64,000 nucleotides of DNA from positions 248,001 through 312,000 of the forward strand of contig MU008195.1 of the NCBI GenBank assembly GCA_010909165.1, read 5' to 3'. Numbering within the stretch: the stretch's first letter is position 1; each line of letters starts with the position of its first letter. The DNA is from Anthoceros angustus. Lineage: Eukaryota > Streptophyta > Anthocerotopsida > Anthocerotales > Anthocerotaceae. Shown one piece after another: positions 43,647 to 55,957 of this stretch. The notes below the pieces were generated by a model. The model worked only from the letters and a program-made list of their open reading frames with translations, did no database searches and was not told where the DNA came from. The translations under genes were made by a program, and so were the position numbers.

Positions 43647-46220
43647 TTATTCCGCGTCCGCAAGGGCCTCCAGCTTTGCCAGCAGTTTCTTGCGGTCCTC
43701 TGCGGTGAGGACGGCGTCCTCCTTCATCAGCCGTTGCCTCAGCTTCCAATTCTCTCCACTTGTTCCGATGATCTGATGGCCCGCAGATCTGGTAGTCAGG
43801 ATGGTGCCTCGTGTGGCCAATGTCCAGAACGGGTGGGCAAGGTGGTGTGGTAAGAGTGGTACCTCTACGTAGTTGTTCGTGTTGCCCTCGTTGTTGGTCA
43901 CAGTGAGAGCATCAGGGTTGTATGTCCATCGTCCATCGACGATGTATTTGTACTCGTATCTTCCCACCTGATACACACGACAAGGCCGGGGATCAGAGTT
44001 TGGAACTTTCGAACTTTTCACATCACTAGGGTACTGAAAGATGATCACGCACAGGCAAGTCTCGTGTGAGCTCCCATACACCTTGCTGCATGTTATAGTT
44101 GAACTTAAGGCGCTGGAGTAACAGGAGCCGAGGTTAGCACTAAAGCTGGGAAGAGACAGGCGTCCGAAGATTTACATGCATCTGACGTGTGGCTCGCTAA
44201 TTTTCTTACCTGACCCCAGCCTACATCGAGCCCTGAGATCTCTACAGTGTGGCAGATTCCCCTTCTCCAGGTTAGAGTCACGGATTCCTTCTCACCGTCT
44301 GTGAGCTGGTCATAGCAACCAAGTGTCAGAACCCTAATCGCCACACGATGACACTAGTGACAGCATGTTCAAGGACATGGACAATACTCCTACATCATCC
44401 CGAACTAGGAGTCTTGCCCTTAGTGGCAGTACCAAGCTTTTTGCCAGACCTTGGCCGTCCTTACAGCTGGTATAGTGAGGATATCCAACTTCTACACAGA
44501 AACTGTCTGCAGTTGCCGACGGACAAGCCAGCATCAGGAGAGTATTAACTAGTGCAACCACAAGGGGACACCTTACCAAATCACATGTGGCACTCCTGAT
44601 GGCCTCCAGCTTGGGATAGCATCTCCGAACTTTCTACAACATTCATCACAAAGCTATCGTCGTCAGTACACAGTAAACCAGATCTCAAAACCAACTTTTG
44701 CTTCAGCCGCTCACCTGAAGCATCATGTTTGCCTCATTGAGAGGGATTCCACGAACCCAGTACATGTAAGCCATCTAACAGAATCACAAGCCAGCAAGTT
44801 TTCAGTCCTGTGAACCCCAAGGCAATGAATGCTGCACTGGGAACCACATGTTTCACTAATACTCACTGCTGTAGCAGGAGCCCTACCCAGCCCCGCAGTA
44901 CAGTGCACATACGCTGCTCCCTTCCCCCTCTGCTTGGCTGCATGCAATTTTGCAACTGCGATTGGTAGCCGCATACGTAAATCAAACGGATCAAAGTCCC
45001 TGCACACAATTTCTTGGATTCAGACGTATGCTCAACCACACAATCAGGTGAGATTCAAGGTACGAAAACCGAAAGCTAACACAGCCACTTTCTACAAATC
45101 TTGATCGTGTTGTAAATTGTTACGAAGAGCTATCACTACCTTATGGGAGCTCGCACATGCTCCATTCCATGGAGCCCTTTGATGTGATTCTGAATGGCAC
45201 CAATATCAACACTGAAGTATCTGCTGTGTGTTCAGGAAGTCAGCCATTAACATGTGGAGATTGGATAACAATGAACATTGGACAGACAAGGCTATGAGTG
45301 CGAAGATGCATCACATACACCACCTGGAATGGACAAACACATTGTGAAGGATACGCAAGATCTGGATCCTGCTGCAGGCAGAAGACTGTACTAACTCCCG
45401 CCTTATGCAATTTGTCCGCATCAGCAGGGTTCTGCAGCCACAAAGTATGAGCTCAGCTTGCCATACACCGCACTCAACAAGGTGACTTGTCCCAAAGATG
45501 AGGGCATTGCATCGCACATCCACCTATTCGACAGACGACAGACGTACTTGTAGGCAAGACCCCACAATCAGGTCGGGTAGAACATAAGCATAATTCATGC
45601 CCAACTCGTGTCTATATGTCAGTGCTGCACAGAGATCAGGGGTAGATGGTGCACATGTGAGATAACCATCAAGAGCCAGTAAAGCACACGAATCCAAAGA
45701 GTTGAGACTGCACGTACGCGGCCCTCCCATAGCTTGCTGCATTGTTGCGCTGTACTCCTCAGTCTTCTCCTTGACATCATCCTGCGCAAAAGATCCCGAA
45801 CACCACGACACCAAACATCAGAAATTCATCCCCATGCAGCAGCATTTCTTGCCACACACAATTGGGATGAAATTCAAACCTTAGAATCCTTGTCCTGAGA
45901 GGAAGCAGTGGCGATCCCGGGCCCGTCGCTTGCAGACTGGGATTGTGCCCGCACTGGCCAGAGATGACAAAGAGGTTTCAGAGGTAGTGCCCACAAAAAC
46001 AGTGCTCCCATCCAACACCAAGACTGGATCCACACTCACCCACGCCCTTCCTGGACAACGGATTCCTCGACATCACGGAATGCATCTGCGAACAGCACGG
46101 TGCCAGAGAGTGCTGCACACGCACAGCGGGGGCCCAGCGAGCACCCTCCCTCGTAGGCACACACGAGGAGCAGCTCAGTCCCGCTCCCGGCAGCACAACT
46201 CCGCAGAGCACAGCCGCCAT
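43647..46220 (-). CDS. SEX4: Phosphoglucan phosphatase SEX4 (dual-specificity phosphatase + CBM48)
   Basis: I place thirteen exons, 5' to 3': 46220-46040, 45953-45880, 45781-45718, 45624-45548, 45431-45355, 45220-45140, 44999-44867, 44774-44715, 44633-44577, 44305-44210, 44112-44053, 43967-43863 and 43772-43647. All phases agree, giving 396 residues. Residues 1 to about 85 are a Ser/Ala/Arg-rich plastid transit region. The phosphatase domain has [43 protein letters not shown] (general-acid Asp) and the active-site loop HCTAGLGR (Cys about 217, Arg about 223). A CBM48 follows ([27 protein letters not shown]), then the C-terminal helix that packs on the phosphatase. SEX4 removes phosphate from starch glucans at night in chloroplasts so amylases can proceed. 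The loop has Leu where I recall Met in Arabidopsis. The gene appears intact. Confidence 0.94.
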
Positions 46221-46997
46221 GCCGATTCCAAGCAGATTGCTGCGCCTGAATTTTGGGCTGGAATTACCAAATGCTGTGAGTCAAGCAGAAGCATGGAGTC
46301 GCATCATCTCTGTTCTCAAGGTCGATGGGTCGGGGCAAAGGCCTCGCTACGGCTCCACACCACTTGGCTTGTCCCAAGCTTGACAATGCACACCCCAAGA
46401 TTTCCACAGACTGCCAAGCTCCCGAATTCTGGGATCGATGTGATGGGTGGTGTGCACTCCTGCTATCCCCTCTGCTCATTTGCTCGTTGCTGCCCTAGCG
46501 AGTTTTGTTTGGCATGTCCTAGGAATCTATCACCATTTGCTTAGTGGAACAACAACCACAAACATAACTAACTGCACCATGGGCTTAACATTGCTGTGGA
46601 CTTGCCACAGCCCGGACTGACATGCAGATGTACAATTGGTGGAGCTGCCATTGCCTTTCTCATCCCACACCCAAATTCGACACATGGGGGATGGGAAGTG
46701 GTCACAAGAACAAACGGTTACGGAAAAGGGTGGCCATCGCTACCAATAGAATATGCTAGTCACCCTACACATCCCGGCTTGCTTGCTTGGGCGACGAGTC
46801 GTGGGAAGGGGAGCGAAAACCTAGACCAATGAGCAATCGGCATGTAGGGAAAATCGGAAAGCAGCACAGTGGTTTACAACTTTACAGCAAAGCCTAAATC
46901 GGAAAATATAGAAATTGAAATACACTCGAGTTGAAGACATAACGATGTGCAAAATACGCAAAGTCCTTTCCCGTGTAACAAAATACGAAGGGTAAAA
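46221..46997. other. Upstream region of SEX4
   Basis: The SEX4 promoter and leader are expected next to 46221. Beyond that I see only short frames with no domain. Confidence 0.5.
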
Positions 46998-47310
46998 ACT
47001 CCAAAAAATGGGGGAAGGAGTACAAAAAAGGGTCCTAGATGACCAAGAGGAGGAAGGATGAAGAAAATGCACTCCAAAAAATGGGGGAAAGAGTACAAAA
47101 AAGGGTCCTAGCTGAGCAAGAGGAGCAAGGATGAAGAAAATACACTCCAAAAAATGGGGGAAAGAGTACCAAAAAGGGTCCTAGCTTAATCTCACGGAAG
47201 GATAAAAGTTTAGCAAGAGGAGCAAGAATGAAGGAAATATACTCCAAAAAATGGGGGAAAGAGTACAAAAAAGGGTCCTAGCTGAGCAAGAGGAGCAAGG
47301 ATGAAGAAAA
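46998..47310. repeat. 72-98-bp tandem repeat, four units
   Basis: Units begin 'actccaaaaaatgggggaa' at 46998, 47071, 47143 and 47241 (periods 73, 72 and 98). The third unit has an extra stretch of about 26 bases. Each unit continues with 'gtacaaaaaagggtcctag' and a 'gagcaaggatgaagaaaat' tail. Confidence 0.9.
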
Positions 47311-47803
47311 TATTTACATACGACCCTTACCGCCAATCACTAAAGTCTGCCCAGGGTTTTATGCTGCGCTGGAGGTCATTTCTCGGAAAGGAATGAAGAT
47401 AGAATTATGTGGGATGCAATGTTTCTTAGAAAGGCATGGAGATAGAATTATACAGGACGCAATGTTTAGCATAAGACAATGAAAGAACCATTAAGTTCAT
47501 CATCATGCTTAGGATCAAAAGATGAAAGAAGCAACAAGTTCCTCATCCAAGACCTAAGAAAGGGGCTTTGACACTCAAGTTCTAACATGCGAGTGTTTAT
47601 TAATCGAGCTTTTAACTTCTTTTAAGGACATAAAATGTGGCTATATAGATGGAGCTTTTTAGTTTTTATCTAATACGTAAAGTGTTGTGTGTCTATATAG
47701 GTATATGGAGCTTCTCTTGTGACGATTTGCAATTACATATTTATGTAGCTCGTTTTGTACGAGAAGGATTGTTACTTGTAATTCTTATTGGTATAATGTG
47801 TTT
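47311..47803. other. AT-rich intergenic DNA
   Basis: No gene is seen. Two imperfect short repeats ('agatagaattatgtgggatg' near 47396 and a related stretch near 47440) are present. Confidence 0.5.
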
Positions 47804-48159
47804 GGCCCACTACTGGAGCTGAGCACAGCCAACTATGTCAAAGAAGAAGGGCACCATGTTGCAAAAGGAGCGCCATGTTATGGTCTCATGTTCAATGAGG
47901 CTTGTTTGGAAGATCCCTCGAGATTGACGCTATCGGACCGACAGGTCTACATAAAACATATTAGACATAGAAAGGTTGAACGGCCCACTACTGGAGCTGA
48001 GCACAGCCAACTTTGTCAAAGAAGAAGGGCACCATGTTGCAAAAGGAGCGTCATGTTATGGTCTCATGTTCAATGAGGCTTGTTTGGAAGATCCCCCGAG
48101 ATTGACGCTGTCGGACCGACAAGTCTACATAAAACATATTAGACATAGAAAGGTTGAAC
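47804..48159. repeat. 178-bp tandem duplication
   Basis: 47804-47981 and 47982-48159 are adjacent copies starting 'ggcccactactggagctgag', with only a handful of substitutions. It sits just outside the copia fragment and may be part of the same insertion. Confidence 0.9.
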
Positions 48160-48191
48160 AAGTCAACAGCAAGAATATTTAAATAAAGTCA

Positions 48192-49381
48192 TCAAAAGGA
48201 ATAGCGATCTCCAGTTGTAGTAAGAGTGTTGTAATTTCCTCTAACTAAAGTTAGACCCATTTGTAAAAGGTAGCCCCTCCTTGTAGTGTACGGTGTTTGA
48301 TGAGGAATTGAAGTGAACTGGTGTCCCATGACGAAGAATCCAATGGATATGAAGCGACGCTTGATATCCATTGGATTCTTCGCCATGGAACACCAAAGGT
48401 AAACTTGCACATATCATGACCCTGAATTTTTAGACTTGTCTTACTTTGCTGATCATCTAAGAGCACTTTAGCAACAGTGGTGTGAAGGTTATGTGTATAG
48501 AACTAATCCTTACTGTTGCATATGTGCGAAGTTGCCCCGGAATCAAGATACCATCCGTCTTGTCCAGCAAAGAATAAGCAATACAAACAAAGTTTAATAT
48601 CCGATTGCTTGTCTTTGATTGCTAAACTAGTTGTGCTCTTAGGAGTCCTCTGAGGCTCGCCTGCTGTCTTCTTCTTGCATTCTCTGGCCCAGTGTCCAGC
48701 AATGCTGCACCAGCTGCACGTTCCTAGTCGCTTGGAAGGTGTAGATGAAGAAGCATCAGGTCTGCCCATTGGACCATCTCTGCCTCTCCCTTTTCCTTTG
48801 TTTGGTCGGAAACTGCTAACACCTTCTCTGCTTTGTTCTTATGAACACCTACAGAGAACATATGACTTTGCTCTTCCTGGTACAAAGTACCAATGACCTC
48901 TTCAATTGTGATTGTACTTCTACTTCTAGAAGCAGCACCAATCTGTGCACTGTGAATGGGACTATTATTGTACAAGTGGAGGCAAACTTGCTAAGAATTG
49001 TGCAACAAGAATCCAATTCGTCCATGCACAAAGTGTTAAGAGATTCTTGACTTGGTATGTTTTCTCCAATTGATTCCAGATGGAAGAGGCTTCCATGAGA
49101 TATTCCACATCAGGGACTGGATCAGAGTCTAGCCCCCCAACTAGCAAGACAATGAAGATGCTATTGTGATGTTCCCATAGAGCTATTTCAGCTGCTGTGG
49201 GGGTAGGGGTAGCAGTTGGATCTGGTTTCTTCCTGGAGCCATCGACAATGTCCCAGACTCCACGAGTTAGCAAGGTGGATTTCATTCGGACTTTCCATAT
49301 CTGGTACTTGTTACCATTAAAGCGATCCTTTTCCTTCAACTCGGATGTAAAGACAGGCTCAGAAGATGAAGTTCCAGACAT
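48192..49381 (-). mobile_element. Ty1/copia retrotransposon fragment (gag to protease), decayed
   Basis: The gag region starts at ATG 49381 with a capsid-like segment (KEKDRFNGNKYQIWKVRMKS, then WNQLEKTYQVKN). After frameshifts it continues to a CCHC zinc knuckle (CSWCSIAGHWAREC) and the aspartic protease signature WYLDSGATSHIC at about 48540-48510. Sequence after that (GHDMCKFTFGV) resembles the start of the protease/integrase linker. Integrase, reverse transcriptase and recognisable LTRs are missing, and at least three frameshifts break the coding region. It is a dead remnant. Confidence 0.85.
48321..48393. other. Long near-perfect hairpin inside the copia remnant
   Basis: The arm 48321-48350 pairs with 48364-48393 with 28 of 30 matches, including the run 'gaagaatccaatggatat'. 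The 13-base loop contains a further aagc/gctt pair. The total stem is about 34 bp. It looks like a local inverted duplication of retrotransposon coding sequence. Confidence 0.85.
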
Positions 49382-50414
49382 CGTTTATGGTATGAACATG
49401 ATAATATTTGAAGTGGCTGAATATACAAAGCCTCTTCCGGCAGAATTGGAGCCGCTTCCAAAAAACTACACAGTAACTAAATCACGATTTTAGGTAATTT
49501 ACACGAGTCAGTGCTCCTGCTCCTACTCCTGGCACCGACCATCGCTGGAAAACCCGTCTCTACCCACATACTTTCTGAGAAAACGAAATGCTGGGTCCTT
49601 ACACTTTTGCATCTAGAGGCTTTGTTTGCCAGGGGTTGAAGCCCTAAGATGAGGTGAGCGGGAGCTGCTCGTAGAATCCTTGTACATCACACAAATTTGT
49701 TGGGTCCACAACGGGTCCAATTGCCATACTGTGGCCATCGTTTAGGGACAGCTGTTGGAAGATGAGTCCAACAACAGACTATGAAAGAATGCCCAGGAAG
49801 AGAAGAGGAGGGAAGAAAGAGGAAGGAAGAATCTTCTAGCTTGAAATACTAATGGGCTCAAGAGAGAGTATTGGAAGCCAAGCGTTATAAGAAGTATTTA
49901 GACATATATTATTGAGCTCTCGTATCGTATTCTACAAGTCTTCACCTCTTCACCCAAAGTTTCCATGGCAGATCCGCTTGGCGACGTAACGGACGATCCT
50001 TGTGCAATTCCTGAAAGTGTGAAGTACTGTGACAAGAGTTGCACTATCAGTTGCCATCTCTAGGTAGCTTGGATGCCCTTATGGCTTGGGACTGGAGCTT
50101 GTGAGAACCTTGGATGGCATATATACACACCACTCCACGCTCAGTTCATCCATGTGGTCCATCGCCGTTCCATACAAGACTCAAATTTGCACTGGTCGAT
50201 ATCGCCCGTGTTGTTGCACGATCGTTCCTCAGTCTGGAAGCATGTTGCAACTTGCCGCTTGCAAGCGCGTACTGAGCAACATTCAGTCGTCGGATTCTTA
50301 TTCCGGGCCGCGGTGATGTGACGGTGGCTGCTGCGCTGTTGGTGGCATGATCGATCCATGCTTGCAAGCAATGATCGATCACTCCTTGATGGCAACATTT
50401 GAAGTGTATATTCT
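49382..50414. other. About 1 kb without a recognised gene
   Basis: It contains A/G-rich sequence at 49795-49830 and short ORFs. No LTR or domain is recognised. The overlapping minus-strand frames at 50742-50141 are mostly out-of-frame readings of the unknown sequence to the right. Confidence 0.45.
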
Positions 50415-50860
50415 TCATCTTCTGCTGTTCGCAACCCAGCAAGACAGGCAGGTAATAAAGATCCGGAATAGAAGAGAAGAAGTAATCGGTGAGGGCAGCG
50501 CCAAAAATCCTAAACTGCCAGTACCCGGGGCTGCAGTCGGCGAACAAGATGTGGGTGGAGTCGGGGTAGCTCGGAATCTGCAGGGAGAAGGCGTGCGAAT
50601 ACTGGAGTGTTGAAGCCCACGGGGAGAAGGTCCAGGTAGCCCGGCTGCCGGATGCGGACGCAGCCCCCGTTGCCGTTTTCTCTCGCGATGTCGTTGTCCC
50701 AGGCCTTTTGAGAAACACCTTGGCTTTGGGGCCCTTTGGCACGGCTGCCCCCCTCCGACCGTAGCCCTTTGGCTACGGCCAACATACATGACAGACAGCA
50801 CAGGCCGTGCCAGGATGCCCAGGCAATGTCCATCACAACACCCCCCTTTTGCTACCAACG
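50415..50860 (-). CDS. Unrecognised sequence, apparently related to the ORF at 52368-51899
   Basis: A minus-strand frame (50836-50510) contains ENGNGGCVRIRQPGYLDLLP, strongly reminiscent of YGNGGYVRVRQPGYFDLQDW in the ORF beyond eS27. Outside that core, similarity falls off or needs a frameshift (a nearby frame reads PKGPKAKVFLKRPG against AVKKGHNVFLACG). The two sequences flank the eS27 gene on the same strand. I do not know the family. This copy looks partly degraded, so it may be a pseudogene of the other. Confidence 0.35.
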
Positions 50861-51085
50861 TTGAGAACTCTGAAAACTCTAAGCCTGATGAGGTTCGTGA
50901 CTACTGGAACCCCCTTTGTCAGACTACGAGGACATACAGCTGAACATTGCAAAAAATGAAGTACACCTCTCAAATTGAGATTCCCGAGGCCTACAATAGG
51001 CCTTTAAACTGCTCCTTGCTCTAACATCCTACTACTGCCCTATCCAACAAACGGATAGGGCCCCATTCTGGGCAGCCATGGGAAT
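50861..51085. other. 3' flank of the eS27 gene
   Basis: Short interval that should include the eS27 3' UTR. No feature is recognised. Confidence 0.4.
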
Positions 51086-51755
51086 CTAATCACCCTTCTT
51101 CCTGAAAGAGCATCCTTCGGTAAGGCGAGCTTTGCCGCCTGTCGGCTGGCAAAGCACGGTTGCACAGGCGGGGCAAGTAACAACTGTCGTCGCGTGGCTG
51201 AAGACCGTAGAGCTGCAGCAGAGCAAATAACGACTGCCGGTGAGTAGCCGACTAAAACCAGAGCACAGAACCAAGGCAGAAAAACCAAAGCTGCGTCAGG
51301 CAGGCATATGGACTTACATGGTGTAACATCCCTGGCACTTCACATCCTGAAGTGGCAGAAAAACGAGTCAGAACGTGAAACAAAGACTGTTGAGTCTGCA
51401 TGCCAACTTGTGAAACCTCAGCCTCCTAGGTTAAAGCTAAACAACAGCGAGAGGAGGATGAACGAACCATGAAAAAAGAGTTCGGGGACTGCACAAGTCG
51501 TTTCAACTTGTGCTTCCTTCTCTCCAGCTCAGGTGGGGGATGCAAGAGGTCAATATCACCGGAGAGCACCTGCAAAAAAAAAACCAGCGTTAGACACCAA
51601 ACGGAATGCACCGCTTCATGCAAAAAAAACACCTCCAACTGCAGTCGCAGCGCGCAAACAGCAAGTCCGCTCGTCTCAAAGACTTCGCATGCAAATTTAG
51701 GAAGCCGGAGGACAGATTCAAGCAGAGGGACACAGAGCAAGCCAAGGCGTACCAT
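51086..51755 (-). CDS. RPS27: 40S ribosomal protein eS27
   Basis: I place four coding exons: 51755-51753 (the ATG alone), 51569-51468, 51346-51318 and 51212-51086, giving 86 residues, the usual plant length. The protein reads [31 protein letters not shown], then [40 protein letters not shown] and GCSFRKKGD. The four cysteines of the C4 zinc ribbon (CxxC ... CxxC) are all present. eS27 is a small-subunit protein near the head/platform of the cytosolic ribosome. The split directly after the initiator ATG is common in plant ribosomal protein genes. The gene appears intact. Confidence 0.95.
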
Positions 51756-51898
51756 GATTGAGAGCTAGTCGAATACGCCGGGAGCTCGAGGAAGAGGCCG
51801 TTGGCACGAGGGAGGCGCTGGAGGCGAGGTGCACAGGCGGCCAGAGAAAGATCGCTTTGGCAAGAGGAGGTGCTGAAGGCGAGCTGCGCATGCGTGAT

Positions 51899-52368
51899 TC
51901 ACTCACAACCGGTCCTGAATTGATTCTCACGACGACGCGGTCTGTGACACAGAACTTGTAAGCAAGCAACAAACCGTGTAAAGCAAGACAAACGCTGAGC
52001 ACTGACCACGATGTCTGCAGTGGACTTAAATATGGGTACTTCTTCGTCTTCCATACAGGTTAGCGTTTTAGGTCTACGAAATATAGAGCATGCTACTTTA
52101 GCGATAGTTTCAGAATTTCCATAACGTGTTTCTGGATCCCAGTCTTGGAGATCGAAGTATCCTGGCTGCCGGACTCGGACGTAGCCTCCGTTGCCGTATT
52201 CCCCGGTTCCGCACGCCAGGAACACATTGTGGCCTTTCTTCACGGCTGGCCCTCTCCATGGGTACCCGGACTTGTAGTCCGCGTCCATGTGCAGGGCCGA
52301 CAGGCTTGCCAGCACCATCAGCGCAGCAGGCACCATCCCATTATTATTGCCGCGGCCCGCCATGCTCC
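51899..52368 (-). CDS. Unrecognised small protein, upstream of eS27
   Basis: Within an open frame on the minus strand (52534-51899), an ATG at about 52362 starts MAGRGNNNGMVPAALMVLAS. That opening has a short hydrophobic stretch that could be a signal anchor. It is followed by a soluble-looking segment with GYPWRGPAVKKGHNVFLACG and YGNGGYVRVRQPGYFDLQDW. The coding part may end or splice near a 'gtcagtgctc' donor-like site at about 52010, because the downstream residues look random. I do not recognise the family. A related, more decayed sequence lies on the other side of eS27. Confidence 0.4.
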
Positions 52369-52534
52369 ATGTCCCGGAATCAGAATCCGAACCATCGCTG
52401 CTGAGGACGGGCTTAATTGCAGGCGTCAAGCTTCTCGGCTGCGGAACGATCGTCCGAGGTGACAGACGATATGACCAGATGGCCAGAGCAATTTGAACTC
52501 TTGAATGGAATGGAGATGGAAGACATGGATGCAC

Positions 52535-55200
52535 GGAGCCTATCTATGATATCCAAGGTTCCCACAAGCTCCAGTCCCAAGCCTTAAGGCATAAGGGCAT
52601 CCAAGCGTCCTAGGGACGGCAGCAGACCGGTGAAACTATTTTTTCACTCTAAGGAATAACGCAAGGAGGACAAGCTACGTACCTCGCCAAGCGAGCCACA
52701 ATACCTACACATATACCTAAATGCACTGCCGACGCACGACTTGGAGGCTCAACGCGAAATCTTGCATCGCGAGGATACCTCAGTCTCGGAAATTGGACTG
52801 CCGGACGTGTTTTTTGTATCACATCATTTTCTTTCGTTATGTTTCTGGCCGGGTGGATTGTAGGATTGCAAGAAAGATGGCACCAAAAATGACTCCACAG
52901 TCCACACAGCACAGTGCCGCTCCTTTGTCTCAGGCATCCACATGGCACAACATTTCCTCCTCCACCATCAGCTGCTTATACAACTCCTTGCCCACATGTA
53001 GCAACGCCGGCATCGAGGATGCAGGCTCACCTGGCGGGATAGCTTCGGAATCTGTCTGTGTGAACTGGTGTCCTTTGGGTATAATAACAGGATGGAGCCG
53101 TGCACTAGTACTCCGGTCACAGTGAAGGCATGTCTTGGTGGTGTAAGCTTGCAATTTTCTGAACTTGAACGTGAACCTCTTCTGCCTCCTGCTGCTACTC
53201 AGCCTGAATTTTCCAAGAGATCAGTCATGGGCCTATCTGTCGTCCAAGCAGATACAGTTGGACTGGCTCCAGCTCAAGATTGCATCGAGATTTATGACCG
53301 ATCAGGATTCAGTTGCTGTTTGGTCCCGAGGAGGGAGCAATTTGCTAGATCTGGACCAAATGTGATAGGGGCTCGTAACGTTCTGGAGTAACTCGTAAAA
53401 TTGTGTGCCGCTGCTGCTTCTGGATGAGTAACCCGTAAAATTGTGTGTCGCTACTGCTTCTGGATGAGCCAACCAATTCCAAATCTATGCTGGACATCGC
53501 AGCTCGACTTTGAAGCTTACTTCAATGGCAGAAGGGACTTAGAGTGATTTCCGTCTAACAGTCTGGAAAATAGTGGCCAACCAGGTTTCTATTTTTTCAT
53601 ACCTAGATGGCCAGGTGGTGGAAGTCCTGCAAGAGGATGGGTTGCGGACTGCATCTCTTATTTCAGGAGAGGTGAATGTAGATACTTCTAGTGACAGACA
53701 AACAATGCAAACGGTGACCGATGCCAAAAGGGGAGGCTACACATATTTATCCTATCCCATTCTTGGACTGCCGTCTCCTCCACTCGCAAGGCCGCCAGAC
53801 GTGTTATCCGCAAACATTGAGTACGGAACCGCAGTGATGAACACGTCATCCCCAGGCAAAAAGGGGCCATCCTGAGAGCTGTGAGGCAGAGTTTCGTTAT
53901 GCGTATTCCTACCTTGGTTGTGGACCACCCTGAGGATCAAAGCATATCTTCGGAGCATAACCAAAGTCTACACGTTGCCCAGGACGATTGCTTCTTTTGT
54001 TGCATCAATGCACGTGGTCAGATCGAAGAAGATAAAAGGGGCAACCTCCTGGTGAGGGACAAAGTACAAGTCCTCGAATGTATTGTGAAGCCCGTCAATG
54101 AATGCAAGTATCTTGCAGACAAGCCCAAAGCTTTCACACAATCAATGCTTGTCGAGCCACTGGTAGGCACTGATAGCCTAGTCCTCACCAAGACGATAGC
54201 AGGAGAAGTCGGACTCCTGCATACTGTAAGTGATTGTTTCAGTGCTTTCCCCAGCAGTCGTAGACAACAGCTTATCCGAGGTGAAGTGAAAGGAAGGTAT
54301 ACACACGTCTATCCAGACTTTGATGAATGGAATCCTGGAGGGAGCTCTCAAACAAGAGCGGATCTGCTGATCATCATGACCAGCGTCATCGCTAAGGTCA
54401 AGGAAATAGAGGTGAAAATCCGTAGCGCAACCAGAGGGCTGTACTGGTCATCACAACAGCATTGCAATTCGCTTCAGAGTTCAGGATTAGACTACGTCGT
54501 AGCCCCAAGTGCCTAGGATCAAACCTGCAAAGCCTTGACTCCGGACGCTCTCAGGTATCCTTCCCCACACACGCTGCGCAGGTGCAAGAAACAGCTTCTG
54601 GTGCGGCTTCCCTCCTCAGGACAACCGCACCAGAAGCTGAGACAGCACAAAGAATGGCTCCCGTACTTCATGAATTCATAGAGGAGAGGAGTTGAGGAAC
54701 TCATCACCCGTAGCAGAGCTGTAGATGCAGTTTCCAGGCTTGCTTCCGAAAGGCGCAGGTCCTCTGTTTGAACGAGGCTCTCTTTTGTCTAACTGTACTA
54801 GGCCATTCTTGTCCTAAGTTCCTTCCCCTTCCCTGCAGCTGCCATACGGATATGCTCGCAAGCTGCCATCACCCGCTCTGCCACGATGTGCACGCCTCGA
54901 CCAGCAGAGCTCCAGGAAGGCGACGGTGAACGCAGCGTCTCACCTAACGGGACGGAAAGCAAAACGGGCCCCGTCGCCGCCCGCCAGGCGGCTCCGTTTC
55001 TGGAAGCCAAGCCCTCTCCACATTAGCGAGCAATCATCGGACGCGGCGGCTGGACGCCGCGCCCGAGGAGTGCCTGTCACGCTTCATGGCCCATGCACTG
55101 CACTCAGTCCCGCATCCCGCATGGCATGGCTCATGGACCAGATGCATGCGCACACTGAGCCCGGGCGGGTACGTGTCCACACGCTGACGCGGTAATTGTG
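52535..55200. other. 2.7 kb without a recognised gene
   Basis: A plus-strand frame at 53899-54516 (about 205 codons from the first ATG) and one at 53573-53875 look somewhat protein-like (for example ADLLIIMTSVIAKVKEIEVK). A minus-strand frame at 53154-52930 contains PPGEPASSMPALLHVGKELY. None shows a domain I know. These may be exons of one or two unrecognised genes or remnants of an old element. GC content rises sharply after 54830. Confidence 0.4.
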
Positions 55201-55957
55201 GGCTAAATTCAAAATTTGGAGACAGAATTACCCAAAATGTGTTTCTTGATTCGCTCGGGAATCTTGCCAGCCAATAAGGTTGGTGTGGCCCCGCTGCAGG
55301 TGCAGCGAACCGGGCCAACCGCAATTTGGTTGGGCTGACGTCGCCGCGAGGCGGGGACCGGGTGCACCGAACCGTGCCCGGTCGCCGCCCCCCCGGCACC
55401 GACCGGTCCTGCGGCGCCCAGGTGCATCCCCCCCGGGCCCTTCTTCCTCGTCCCTCGCTCCCGCTGTGCTAGCTGCAAGTGAATGCACCTGCCTCGCCAC
55501 GCTCTGCTCTAATCGCAGCGCGCTGCGTCCACGACCTCGCACTCTGCCTTCTTCTCATCCCTTCGCCTCTGGTTTCTGTGATCGAGCTCCGGCTCGCTGC
55601 TTCCCAGCAACTCCCGGGACGGGCTCTCTTTTCGGCGAGCTCGGCCACTGGATCGTGGCGGATTAGGTTTTTCTGGCGCAGTTCCTCTCGACCATGTCGA
55701 ATTTCCGGCTCGTGCTCGGGCGCGCTTGCGGCGGAGTCGTGTGCCTTGCCACTGCGGAGTGTTGCTGCCGGTGTTGTAGGCCCAATCCTTGGAGACGGAG
55801 TTTCGGGTGAGAGCAGCCGAGAAGAGACGAGGAGAGGCGAAGAGAAGAGAAGAGAAGAGAACAAAAGAGAGGAGAAGACGGGAGAAGAGAACAGAAGGAA
55901 GGAGAGGAGGAGGGTTTGCATTTTGTGAGGGACGGAACGGGTGAGTTGCTGTGGTGG
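55201..55957 (+). promoter_or_regulatory. SHMT promoter and 5' leader
   Basis: An AGCCAATA (CCAAT-type) motif lies at about 55269. GC-rich sequence with C-rich stretches follows, then the GA-rich leader. No TATA box is obvious. Frames across this region are low-complexity shadows. Confidence 0.5.
55815..55912. repeat. GA-rich purine tract (GAGAA/GGAGA microsatellite)
   Basis: Almost pure purine sequence of irregular gaga/agaga/ggag units immediately upstream of the SHMT start codon, in the presumed 5' UTR. Plant GA tracts are often bound by BPC/GAGA factors. That role here is inference. Confidence 0.85.

Noticed and set aside
55916-55957. SHMT start upstream of 55958
   Set aside because: The frame is open but the upstream codon at 55916 is TTG; the first ATG in frame is at 55958 after the GA-rich leader.
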